Assembly: GCA_002104945.1 (NCBI GenBank)
Contig: MCFH01000045.1
Span: forward strand, 186,001-250,000
Length of the DNA stretch: 64,000 bases
Source of the DNA: Piromyces finnis
Taxonomy: Eukaryota > Neocallimastigomycota > Neocallimastigomycetes > Neocallimastigales > Neocallimastigaceae
Direction of reading: 5' to 3'
The notes under the pieces were generated by a model, which worked only from the letters and a program-made list of their open reading frames with translations, was not told where the DNA came from and made no database searches. A program made the translations under genes and the position numbers. Shown piece after piece: positions 35,934 through 48,694 of this stretch (its first letter is position 1; each line of letters starts with the position of its first letter).

Positions 35934-38900
35934 TTTAAAAAAAAAATTAAGGTATATAATGTAATTGTTTTTCCTATTTCAAAACTGTTGTTATTACACC
36001 AGGAAATATATTATTTAATTGGAATAGTAAAGTATATAGTTTATTTTCTTTTTTAATAAAATAGAAATTTGAGAGATTTTCTATAATATATACTTTTAAT
36101 GTGTTCTAAATAATGAACTCACTTTTTTTTTTCCGTTTAAAAAAAATAACAATAATTCAAATATTTTTCTTTTAGAAAAGGGGAATGACTTTTTATTATT
36201 GATATTAACTTTTGAATACTATGGTATTAAATTAAAAAAAAATAATTATAATAATATATAATTTTGGTTTTTAATTAAAAAATATTAACTTGGTCACTTT
36301 TTTTTCTAAATATATTCAAGTATTTTGTTTGTTGCAAAGTTTGTTTTTTTTTTTTATAAAAAAAGCTTTCAAACAAAATTAGGTTTTAAAATCTCGCTTT
36401 TATATTATTAAGTGTTATTGTCCTTCAAGGATAGATTATTTTGGTAAAAAAAAAATAATATTTGAAAATTGAATTAGGGATTCAACGTCTATAATATACT
36501 TTTTGAATTCTTTTTGAAATTTAATTTATATATTTTTTATCTTGTTTTATTTAATACTTTGTTATTAAAAGGAAGATGCTTATTATATATAAATAATTAA
36601 ATTATATAGCGAAAAAATATAAATATATATATATATATTTAGCTTTTTTTTTTTTTACAATAATTGAAATTAAATTAATTTATAATGAAACTGTATACAA
36701 ATTATAAAATATTATAAAATATATGAAATGATATAAATATATTTAAAACATTATTTTAAAAGATAATAATAAATAAAAAAAAAAAAAGATTAATTACAAA
36801 TAAAAAAAGAGGTGTGATTTTTTTTTTTTGCTCTCTTTTTTAGATTTCTTATTTTGTATAATAAATAATCATAATCAGTTTGAGATTTCCAATTATGATT
36901 TGTTTCGTTTTTTTTTTATACTTTACTATTGTTATTTGTTGGTTAAAATTACTATTAATACTATTGTTATTGTTATTAATATATTTTTCTATTTGATCCT
37001 TTATTTTTCTTCTCTGTTTCAATTTTTTATTATATTTAAAAATGAAAAAAATAAAAGTTATATTTTTTTAAGATTTCTATTTTTCTTACAATTGTTTTAA
37101 TAGAAATATTTATTTGATTTGTTATTTTGATATCAAATAGAAAGATAATAAAATCAATAAAATAAAATTATATAATAATAATATTTTGGTAAAAATTAAA
37201 ACTGTATTTTTTTTTCTAAATAATACAGAAAAAAAATATGTCGTTAAAACATTGTTTTATATTGAATTTTTATTAATAATTATTTAAGAGGTCGTAATAT
37301 TATTTTAATATTATATATTTATATATTATTATTGTTATTTTTTTTTTTTTTTTTACAATATATGTTTGAATTTTCACTATTGATAATCAATTTAAATTTT
37401 TGATGTTTGAATCTTGAAAAAGTAGTAACAAAACTAGAATGATTAAAATAAAAAGTTAAGATTCTGACAAATTTGAATACTTTATATAAATATATTTACT
37501 AAAGTATTGTTTTTTTCTATTTTATTAATATTATAATATTTTCCCTTTTATATTATCAATAATGAGATTTAATTGAATACCGAAATGAGTTTATGAAATG
37601 AACCATAAAATATATATTTATAAATTTAATATAAAAAAAAAAAAAAAACAATATAAATAGAAATTTTTTTATCAATATTATTATTATTATTATTTAATTA
37701 TTACTTAAAATTAAAATTTATTTAATTATTAAAAATTTTAATAAAAATGATATCATTAAAAAAAAATTTATAATAAAATAATAAAACTTAAATTAATAAT
37801 AAATGAATAGAATATAAACAATATTAACAACAAATAAAATAAAAAATGATAAAATATAAAATATATAAAAATATATATATATATAATCTATAAAGATTTA
37901 TCATAGTTAATAGGATAAAGAGAATACTAATAAAGAATAGTTTAATCCATTATTATAAAGCGAATACTAAAAGGTCAATAATAATAAAGGATTTTAAAAT
38001 ATTCTTTATTAATAAATTTGATAAAATTACTCTAGATAATTAATTCCTAACCCTAAAGCCTAATTCTTTTCCTATATTTATTTAAATATTAATTGTTTTA
38101 TTCATTGACTTTTAACATTTAAAATAATATATTATTACAATACATTGAGAGTATAATCGAATATATAGTTTATTCTGTTTATATTCTAAATTTGAAATCC
38201 ATCCTATATTTATATATTATATATTTATTATTTATAATAAATTAATATATTTAAAATACATTTCTATATATAATTAAAGTATATTATTAATTGTTAAATT
38301 AATAAATTTTAATTAAATTAATAATTCTTACATTATTTTAATTTATTCACCATTTTTTACTATTATAGAATAGAATCTCATAAAAGTAAATGGATATATT
38401 AATTAATAATTAAATAAATATTCAATAAAAAACCAGGGATTTTATACTAAATAAAAGACATATCAAAGAATTAAAGTGTTCAAATGTAATATAGAAAGAA
38501 TGATCATCATTATAAATATAATTTGCCTAAGATAAGTCTTTTTTTCTACTCTACTATTAAATGATAATTATGGTTTTTTTAAAAAAAAAAAAAGAAAACT
38601 CTTATAGTAATATTTTAATTAAATTGTCAACCAAAAAATAAATTAAATAATATATATTGGAATATATTATTAAATATTATTAAATATATTACAATTTAAT
38701 ACAAAAAAACCTTTTTTTAGTTTATCATTGACTGCTATTTAAATATATTATAATATATTATAATATATTTTGTTGTAATTCTCAATTAATTCAAATATAT
38801 ATTAATATAAAAAAGAAATCTTTCAATAGTAAAAGTTTAAATAAATGAATATATAAATTGCATTTTAATAAATTAACTATAAATATCAATAGATAAATAA

Positions 38901-39777
38901 ATTATAAAGTAAATAAATTAATATATATTTTTTTTTGGTAACCAAATTTATTGGGTGAAAAAGAAAAATTGTTGAATTTAAAATTACCATAAAAAATAAA
39001 CATGTTGCTTACTACATTTATAGTAATTTTGTTTTTTTTTTTTTTAAAAGATGCTTTGGTATAGAATACGCATGATGACAATTATGGCAATGCAATCAAT
39101 GCAATCCTAACATTAAATCTAAAAGATTAGACATTAGAAGGATAGCGTGTTAAACTAAAAGAGTATCTAATCCTAAACTACAAGTAGGAAATAGTCAGAG
39201 TAATAGAATTTACATTATCTTTTTTATGATACCTTTCACTATTATTATTCATAGGACGACTTTTATTGTTAACCTAAAATAACTAATTCCATCAACTTTA
39301 AACTTTTTATTCTTAATTTTTTATAAACAAGAATAGTTAAAAAAATTAATTTTTTTTCAATCTTAAACTTTTTAAAAAAGCTTAAAATATTCATAATGTT
39401 TATAAAATATACTTTACCATTAGACAGTCAATGTTTAATAATGATAATAGTATGTAATAGTATGTTTTAAATAGGTTACTATAATTTCAATGTCTATTAT
39501 TTTCAAAAAAAATAAAATAATAAAAAATTATTTATTATAATGTAATGTCAACCTAATTAACTTTGATATGAAAAACTTTGTATATAGTAAATAGTTTTAT
39601 CGCCGTATCAATAAAGTATTTTTAAACAAAGTTAATTGTAAACCATTTAACAAAAAAATATCAAGGCAAATAAAAGATTTAAATGTTTTGTATTAATAAA
39701 AAAAATAATAAAAAAATCAATAAAAGGATAGAAATTATGAATAACGTAAATTATATTTTCTTATTACTTATTTAAAC

Positions 39778-39808
<31 letters not shown>

Positions 39809-40679
39809 TAAATTTTAATTTTTTGCTATTGTAGAATATGTTTAGTCAAACCTTTTAGATCTAATGTTGATTAATATCCTAAGATATGATTTTTAAAGTT
39901 TCTAATAATTGACAAAGAATTTACTTTTTCCTTGTCTATTTTTTTTCCAAAAAAATACTATTAATTGTTGAACTAGTATAATATAAAAGGTTTTTTACAA
40001 ATTAACCTTTTTTTTTTAAAAACAAACAAATATTATTATCTATTACTATTATTACTATTATAAATAGAAGTATATATAATTTATATTTATATCTATAATA
40101 GTATATTTCTAGATTTATAAGCCTTTATGGATTATTACAATTTTACTTTTGACTTTGATACCAATTAATCATATAAAATAGTTTTATTAATCAATATTTT
40201 TCAATATTCAACATATAAATTGGATAACAGTTAGTCTTTTTTTTTTTTTTATTTTTATTAACTTTTTATTTGTATTAATAAATAAATAGTAAAAAATATA
40301 CATTTTTATTTAAATATGAAAAATATATATATATAAAGATATATTAGAATATAAGAATAAATTTATAAATATTAAAATAAAATAATTTAAAATATTTAGA
40401 TTATGATAATATTTGCCTTCTTTTTTTTTAATAAAGAAAAATAGTCAAGAATATATTCATCTTTTAAATATTATAAATAAAAATATTTTCATATTTTTAA
40501 AATAAAATGGAATATATATTACTTGATAGTGTAATATGTTTTTTATAATTTTTAAATATAGAGTTGTTGAAAGGTATAAATCCAAACTTTATTAAAAATT
40601 AATGGATTTATATCATCATGGATAACTTTATAATTTTTTTTTTTTTGGAATTTTCTTTATTTAAATAGGATAGAGGTAT
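35934..40679. other. Long intergenic stretch
   Basis: About 4.7 kb between the kinase start (-) and the CHS7 stop (-). Nearly all A/T low complexity, with A run 39783-39807. Two parts stand out: a mixed-composition island at about 39050-39260 with no frame, and a degenerate repeat at about 39876-39995 that recurs near 45.0 kb. An open frame at 36828-37100 is low-complexity and not supported. Confidence 0.55.
39876..39995 (+). repeat. Degenerate dispersed repeat, copy A
   Basis: Shares ordered words with 44984-45112: ATATGA(T/C)TTTT, AATAATTGACA, AATTAC, a T run followed by CAAAAAA, TACTAT, TTGAAC-AG-ATA and TATAAAA. Order and spacing are kept but identity is moderate, so this is an old repeat, perhaps a transposon relic. 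Confidence 0.45.
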
Positions 40680-42199
40680 TTAGTTATTTCCCATAATTTG
40701 TTGTTTTAATCTGTAATGTTCTTCGGCTAATACCATCATTTCTTCATCATTAATCATAGGATCTTTAATTTCCCAGACATTAGTTTTACCACCAACAGAG
40801 AATTCAAGATCTTCTTTAGTAATAGAATCCCAATATTTATAAATCATCATAACACTAAGTAAGGTAAAGACATCTCCCCAGAATAAACCATCTAAATAGT
40901 GATCACCCATGTTACAAATTAATTCAGATAATAAATATTGACCGATAACACCAATAACGAAGAAAGCAATACTGAATAAGATATCACCTAATGGCCAACG
41001 ATCATCCAAAGTTTTTATAACTAAAATGATTTGTAAAACAACATAGATTAAAATAGTAGCTGGGCAGAAAACAAAGTAAATTAAATAAAGCATAACAGGA
41101 TTACTACTACTGAAACCAGCAAAAGATTTAAAGGTAGCAATTGAAACAAAGAAGGAAGCAAGGAAACCAACAATAGCACTACCTCTTATAATCTTTTATT
41201 TAAAAAATAAATGAAAATTATATAATGAAACATATATTATATTATTATAATATTATTATATTAATTATAAATGTCAGATTATTTATTTAATAATAATAAA
41301 AATAAAAAAAAAAGTGTCTTCAAATTTAAAAAAAAATAATCATTTACCCAAAGAGATGTAGCTGTACCATCTTCAGCCCATTGGAATCCAACAAAACCAT
41401 TAAGTAATAATATTATGTATGTAGCAATAACCATACCATTATACATCGCTACAACATACTTTTTTTTTTTTTTTCATTAAAAGTATATATAAATAATTAA
41501 ATAGAATTAATTATTATAATTTTTTCAAAATATATATTAAAATATTAATAATACATAATATTAATGATATTTTACAGGATATATTGAAAGTGCAGCAGGA
41601 ATAGCACCGGAATCAAGCATTAATTCAATAATAATAACAATCATATAGGAATAGAAGAATAATACAATTTCCTTACGACCTTTATTAAAAATAATATATA
41701 TATGAATATATGGTTAATTTTTATTCTATTTTTTTTTTTTTTTTTTTTGTAATTATTATAATTTTTTTTTCTATTCTTTTGCTTCTTACCAACAGCAGTA
41801 TATTTTGATTTGATATGATAAATCATGATAGATGTCATAATTAAAGCAATAAATAATATAGCAATTGTTGCTGTTTTTTTAAAAAAAAATTTTTAATAAT
41901 ATTTAATTTTTATAATTTAAAATAGCGTTAATTTAAATTTTTTCTTTAAAATTTTTTTATCTTTAAAAAAATATACAAAGAAGATATTGAATAATAATAT
42001 TTATTATGAATTTATATATATAATAATGTAATATTACAAATTATTTACCTGGTTGGAACAAAAGGTTGCCACCAATATCGATATTTCTTGCATAGCACTT
42101 TGGTTCTATTTTATCACCAACTAAAGCACAAAATGGCATAACCACTTGATTACAAAAGTAATCAAATGACCCAAATGTAAAAGGAACGTCCATAGGCAT
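40680..42199 (-). CDS. CHS7: Chitin synthase export chaperone CHS7
   Basis: Five exons: 42199-42049, 41870-41790, 41679-41576, 41458-41348 and 41192-40680, giving 319 residues, close to the ~316 of yeast Chs7. The N-terminus [20 protein letters not shown] matches the family's FGDFxxICxxxxLPLCxLVG start. About seven membrane segments follow, including [76 protein letters not shown] and [18 protein letters not shown]. The conserved [20 protein letters not shown] and [14 protein letters not shown] lie near the end. Chs7 is an ER membrane protein needed for exit of chitin synthase to the cell surface, so it serves chitin wall formation. All introns keep the frame with GT/AG borders. No sign of decay. 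Confidence 0.95.
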
Positions 42200-43341
42200 T
42201 TTGAATAACTTATTATTTGTTTAAAAGGTATAAAAGATGTTGTATTTGGAGTTTAATCAAAATGAATAATATAGATTTCAAATTGTTGTTTATTTTTATT
42301 TTATTATATCAATGTTATTTCCAAAAAAAATTAATTATTATATTTTATAGGAGTATATAAATTTCAGATATATTGATTAAAATAAAAAATGATATATTTA
42401 TTGATTATATATGAATATCGATGTGAATAGGGTATTGAATTATTATTTTTTTTAAATATGAATAAACGATTATTTCTCTGATAATTTCCCTTTATTAATT
42501 CAATTTTTTGTATATATTACAATGGTATATTTCTGTAATGATATGAAAAATGTTCTTTAAGTTTAAAAAAAAAGAAAGAGAATATTTTCAAACTTGATAT
42601 TTCATATATAAAGGTTATGCATATATATATTAGATAAATATAAATATAAATTAAAACAATTTAGTAATAAAATACATTAAAAATTATTAAATAATAATTG
42701 AGTAATAATTATAATAGTTTTTTCTTCATTCAAAAGAATATTTATGTCAATTATTTTCCATATATATTGTTAGTATTATTGTAAGAAACTTTATTTTAAT
42801 ATAATACTTTTTTTTATTATTATTGATATATTAAAATATATTATCAAAAGCTTTTACTATATTTATATTTGAAAATATTATCTCAATATTTTAAGTAAAT
42901 GTTAACATTTTTTAATTCAGTTTCTAAATGTCAACTTCATTTGTAAAATTTATGTTCTTCAAAATTATTCTTCATTATTTCATTCTTCTATTAATTTTAA
43001 TAATATTTTTCTCTTTTATTAGACATTTTACCTTGTATATCCTTCTTCTATTTCTCTTTTTTCATAAAAGAATATATTTTCATATCTTTTTATTATAACT
43101 ATTTTTTTGTTACACTTTTATTGAACCAAAAAAAGCAATAAAAAGAAAAAAAAATAAAATAAAAATAAAAAATATTAAAATTAATAAAAATTATATTTAT
43201 TAATAAAAATAATAATTTAAATATTAAAATAGATTTTATATATTACAATATAAATGAATATATTTTAAAAGTATAATTTATTAAAAAGACAAATCATAAT
43301 TTTAATTTATAATAAAACTCAACTATAAATTAATAAAAAAA

Positions 43342-43384
43342 TATATACATTATATACATTATATACATTATATACATTATATAT
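43342..43384. repeat. Short tandem repeat, unit ATATACATT
   Basis: Four to five consecutive 9-nt TATATACAT units in non-coding sequence. Confidence 0.8.
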
Positions 43385-44983
43385 CATTTATTTTTTAAAA
43401 AAAAAAGGTATTATTATTTTTTTTTACCTATTAATATTATATTTTTGACCTTTTAAAACAATTTTTTTTTTCTAATTTAAATAATGCTTTATTATTCTTT
43501 TTTTTAATTAATATTCAGAAGTAACTTTCTACTTTTATATAGTTAGAAACATGAATTTCTTTATATATAGGATTAAAATTATTTAAAATTAAAAAAAAAT
43601 TAATTATAATCATTAACAAATATAGGAAATAAAATTAATTTAAAAAAAATTAATTAAAAATAAAAAAAAAAAATAATAATACATAATAAGAATAATACAA
43701 AAAATAAAGTAATTTTAAATATAGAAAAAATATAAAAATAATATTATAAATTAACATTTAAAAGAAACAGAGAAAAAAATAATAATATAGAAATATACTA
43801 TCATTACACTTTATAATTAAAAAAACTTATTAGTTAAAGTGTATTAAAAGTAAGTTATAATTAAAAGAAAAAAGAAAAATGTAATAAAGAAAGAAACTCA
43901 AATAACAGTTGATTTTATGTGTATACCAGAATTCTTTTTTTTTTATATTTCATTAATAGTAATAGAAAACCTTGTTTGTATTAAATATATATATTAAATT
44001 TATAATGAATAGTTTTAAGAATGAGTAAATGTTGTATTAATTTAATTTAAAATTAAGGTATTAAGATTTCAGATTTTTTTATTTTTTGGTAAAAAAAATT
44101 CATAATTCTTTCATGCATTCAATTATAAATAAAATTAATTATAAAAATAAAAATAGGTAAAAAGTAAAAAGAATATATTTTTTTATTAAATATGAAAAAA
44201 TGATTGTATGGATGGGTGATATTGATAAGTTAAAATAGTAATATTAATTTATATAGGTATAATTATATAAACTTAATCTCTAAATATAAATTGCTAAAAT
44301 TAATATAATATATTTTAAAGAATTATAAATGTAATTCAAAGTTATACCTGAACTAACAATGGGAAGTTCATATTTATATAGATAAAAAATAAATATTTTT
44401 ATTAAACATATTTCTAAAATAATAAAAATAACATATTTTCTTTTAAATGATATTATCTAAAAAATGCATTATACTTTAATTTCTTTGAAATATTATTAAT
44501 GTTATCTTTTATATTTATTATTTATGTCAATGATAAAAAATAATTTTTTTTAATAAAATAGTAAACATTATAATAAAAGATATTTTATTACTATAAACTT
44601 AAAATATTATTATTTATTTATCAAAACACCTACAACTAAACTGTGAATGATAAATATTTATTAAACTGTGGATTAAAAATTAAAATTATCAAAGAAACAT
44701 CAAATAATTTTTAATATTTTTTTTTTTCATACTAATATAAAGTTTGATAACATTTATTTTGTTCAAATTGTCATTAATTGTAGATATAATAAACCATTTA
44801 TTAAAAATTTTCTATTTGGTTTATTATATTTAATATTTAGTAAATCTCGTCTTTTCTTTTAATTACAAATATATGTATATATATAATTAAAATAATATAT
44901 ATAAAAAGAAACAAACGTAATATATACATAGAGAAATGATTGTATTATACATATTAATACAACTAACATTCATGTATAAGGAT

Positions 44984-45112
44984 ATGACTTTTGAATTTTA
45001 TCTTTGAAATATCTTAATAATTGACAGAAAATTACATTTCTAATTTTTTTTTTCAAAAAATCGTTTACTATTTTATTATTAATAATAATTGAACAAGCAT
45101 ATTATATAAAAC
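44984..45112 (+). repeat. Degenerate dispersed repeat, copy B
   Basis: Partner of 39876-39995 (same strand, same order of shared words). It has an extra ~10 nt before the AATAATTGACA word. Confidence 0.45.
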
Positions 45113-45830
45113 CTTGCTTTTTCACCTTTTTTTTTTTTTTTAAAAAAATCAAACTTTATGAAAATAAAAATTACTATAAATTCGAAAAGATTCAAAAGAA
45201 TGACAATTAATATTTCTATAGATGCATTAACAAGATATTTATAATTTTTTATTAATAAAATAGATTTTAATATTTTTAGAATGAATAGTTTTTAAAAATT
45301 TTCATATAGTTATTTTGGTTATGTAATGGTTTAAATAAAAAAAAAAGAAAGAAATATGTAGTGTTTATATTAATAAATAATTAATTATAAACAATTGTTA
45401 ACATTTTAGGAAATAAAAAGAAAAAATCCATTTATTATTAATAGGGAAAAAATCATATGAAAAGCATATTAATATGAAAAAAAGAAAAAGAAAATTAATT
45501 TCTTTTTTATTAACAAGTTGGATTAAATTCCGCAAACTCCAATTATCCATATTTATATAAATATATCAAAATGGATAGGAATAATTTTTGTTTTTTCTTT
45601 TAAAATATAAACATAAATAAACAGGTAAATTAGAGTACTTTTAACTAAGAATTGTTTTTTTTTTTTTTTTTTTTTTATATTAATGTAAATTTAATAAAGA
45701 ATTTGTAATTTATACAAGATTGATATAAATACACTATATAGTATTATTAATTATTTAAATTTAATTTGTATATTTTTAATTTTTTAAATTTAAAAAAAAA
45801 AAAAAAAAAAAGACAATATTAGAAAACAAA

Positions 45831-48017
45831 ATGTTTTACATTAAAAAGTTACCCGAAAGAGAAAAAAATCCCGAAACTTGTTGTGCCTCTGTAAAGAAAG
45901 GAAAAGAATATATTAATCCAGTATGTAAATTATAATTTTAAAAAAGCAAAAAATATTAATTATATAAGTATGAAAAAATTTTAAACAATGAAATTGAATT
46001 AATTTTAAAATAAAAGAAATTAGTAAATAATATATAGTTTTCACTTTTTTTTTATGTATTAAAAAATATATAATTAATTATTTCGAGTGTAATATTAGAT
46101 TAGGATAAATAGAAAGTAAAAAGTAAATTAAGTTTAAAAAGTTGTTGATATATACATTATCATTTAGTATTGATTTAATTTTAAATATACAATCAATAAA
46201 TGTAGCTATATTAAATAAATAAGTAATTTAAACTAACAACTTACATCTTATTGTATATTGTAATAATAGTGGCCATCTGCTACTCCAAGAGAAGCTTCAA
46301 AAGAAGTTAAGGGTATTGAATCCTTATTTATGGAGTATATTAAAAATGCTTTTCGCAGTAAGGAAAAAAATCAAAAATTAAAGGTTGAGCTTGACTTAAA
46401 AGCCATAAATGACTATGCTGAAGATGATAAGAATATTGCTTTACAATTAACATGGCTTGGTCATGCTGCCTTTTTATTACAAAGTTAGTTTTTTTTTTCT
46501 AAATATATATATAATGTTATTTTTAAATATTAATGTAATAATCAATAATTTTTATAACAATCTATTCATATTTCATCCCCTCATTATTTATCAATATTAA
46601 TTATGAATAGTTAATACATTCACAATATTATTTGATCCATTTTTATCAATAAGGTATAATATTTATTTTAGAAAGAACCTTTTTTTTTTTTTTTTTAATT
46701 TTTAATTATTTAAACATTTTATAATTATACCTTTTTTTTTCTTGTTTTTTTTTTTAATTATTTCAATCTATTTTTATTTGTATTTTTTATAGAGCATCAC
46801 CAGTTAGTTTTGCTGGACCATATCGTTGTAGAGGAAGAGGTTTTAAGAGTTTTTCTGAACTTCCACCAATTGATTTTGTTATCATTAGTCATAATCAGTA
46901 TGTAGATATTTTCAAATAATAAACAATAATAATAATAATAGTAATAATAATAAAATAGAATCAAACAATGGCAATAAATATCAAATTTTAAACTTTTTTA
47001 TATAAATATTTATATAGTTATGATCATTTAGATAAATATACAATTAAAGAAATATTTGCTGATGAAAGAAATAAAAAAAGAACTCATATCTTATGTCCTT
47101 TGGATTTAAAAAAATGGTTTAAAGGTATAGGTATTCCAGAAGATCAAGTTACTGAATGTGATTGGTGGGATGAAAATGAAGTTACAATTATTCCTGAATC
47201 CGTCAATGTTTCTGATGAAACTGCTCTCAACGAGGCATTAACTTCTTCCTCTAATAGAAAAATTACTATTTGTACAGTTCCAAATCAACATTTTAGTGGA
47301 CGTTCTACAAATGATAGAAACCAAACTTTATGGGCTGGTTGGGTAATTAAAAGTCAAGATTGTAGTTATTATTTTGCAGGGTAATTATTATTTTTTAATA
47401 TTTTAAAATTATTTTTATAATTCGAAACTTTTTTCTTTTTTTTTTTTTAAATAAAAAGAGTTATTTTATATTAATTAATATTAAATATATTTTTTTAATA
47501 ATATTTTTTTGTATAAAAAATAATAGGGATACTGGTTATCGATCTCTTCCAGATATATGTCCAGAAGAAGAAATTGATAACTATCCATATTGTCCAGTTT
47601 TTAAACAAATTGGTAATATTCATGGTCCTTTTGATATTGCTAGTATTCCTGTTGGCCCTGTCTTACCACCCCATATGATGAGTTCAGTTCATACCACTGC
47701 TAGAGTATGCTTAATATATGCTTTAATAATTATTTTTGATATATTTATGAATATTTCAAAAAATAAAATAAAAATATTATTAATAATAAAAATTTATTTA
47801 ATAATCTATTTTATAGGATGCTGTTGATCTTCATATAGATTGTAAATCAAAACACTCCGTTGCTATGCATTGGGGTACTATCGAAAATCTTGGTATAGAC
47901 GATATTGAAAGTGGTCCAGCTGAACTTCGTGAAGCCCTAGATAAAAAAAGTATACCTCATGATGAATTTCATGATGTTTATATTGGTCAAACTATTAAGA
48001 TTGAAAAGAAAAATTAA
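45831..48017 (+). CDS. NAPEPLD: NAPE-PLD-like metallo-beta-lactamase phospholipase, copy 1
   Basis: Seven exons: 45831-45920, 46270-46483, 46611-46653, 46793-46897, 47018-47380, 47527-47704 and 47817-48017, giving 397 residues (human NAPE-PLD 393). The family core is complete: LQLTWLGHAAFLLQ, ILFDPFLS, FAGPYRC, then the metal motif SHNHYDHLD (His149, His151, Asp153, His154; the second His codon is split by an intron), His242 in PNQHFSG, Asp273 in AGDTGYRS and His349 in MHWGT. NAPE-PLD uses two zinc ions to cleave N-acyl-phosphatidylethanolamine into N-acylethanolamine and phosphatidic acid at membranes. The N-terminal KKLPER-NPETCC block is shared by all four copies. It lacks the intron found in copies 2-4 after HWG, so one intron was lost here. 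First of a same-strand tandem array. Confidence 0.92.
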
Positions 48018-48153
48018 AAAATTAGTAATATAAAATAATAATAATAAAAAAACATGTAATATAGAAAACAGTAATTTTTTTTTTTCAATTTAAACTAATT
48101 TTTACAATATAGTAATAGAAAAAATATTCTACTACTACTACTAATAAATAAAT

Positions 48154-48209
<56 letters not shown>

Positions 48210-48694
48210 ATGAATAGATAAATAAATAGATAAATATTTAATAAAATAAATAAATAATTAATTAATTTAGAGTAATGTCTCCAATTAAAATACAAAAAAT
48301 CACAAGTTTTTTTTTTATTAAATTTTAACTTGTAATTAAAAAAAGTAGAAAAAGGTTGGTTTGAATAAAAACTTTTACTTTTAACTTGTAATTAAAAAAA
48401 AAAAAAAGCTAATAAAGAAAAAAAAATAAAGGAATTCATTCATATAAGATACTATTAATTAAAAGTAAATAAATCATTTTTTACAATATAGTTATAAACT
48501 ATAAACATTTAGGTTTAAAAATTTAAAAAAAAAATATTATTAAATATATCAAAGTTTGACAGCAAAATATCTCTATTTTTAATTAGTGTTACTTTTTTTT
48601 TTTTATATTAAACATTATTTATTACTATTGACAGTATGTTAACTATTTTTAATTCACACCAATGGAAATATAATATTTTTAATATAATTGAAAG
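48018..48694. other. Spacer between NAPE-PLD copies 1 and 2
   Basis: About 680 nt; A/T only, with an AAAT microsatellite at 48155-48210. Should hold copy 1's 3' end and copy 2's promoter. Confidence 0.6.
48155..48210. repeat. AAAT tetranucleotide microsatellite
   Basis: About 14 AAAT units, then interrupted units to about 48255. Confidence 0.9.

Larger units (their letters stand above)
42200..45830. other. Long intergenic stretch between divergent CHS7 and NAPE-PLD copy 1
   Basis: About 3.6 kb, holding both promoters. A/T low complexity, with a 9-nt tandem repeat (43342-43384) and the second copy of a degenerate repeat (44984-45112). No coding frame supported. Confidence 0.55.

Noticed and set aside
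36828-37100. 90-residue hydrophobic frame
   Set aside because: Phe/Ile/Leu/Tyr-rich product of T-rich DNA; no signal, domain or splice context.
38044-38061. CCTAACCCTAAAGCC, telomere-like words
   Set aside because: Barely two units of CCCTAA, not tandem, and far from any end; chance in A/T-rich DNA.
46861-47040. Apparent loss of a zinc ligand: unspliced reading gives SHNQ instead of SHNH
   Set aside because: The CA of CAG is the exon end; the next exon supplies T or C, restoring His in all four NAPE-PLD copies.
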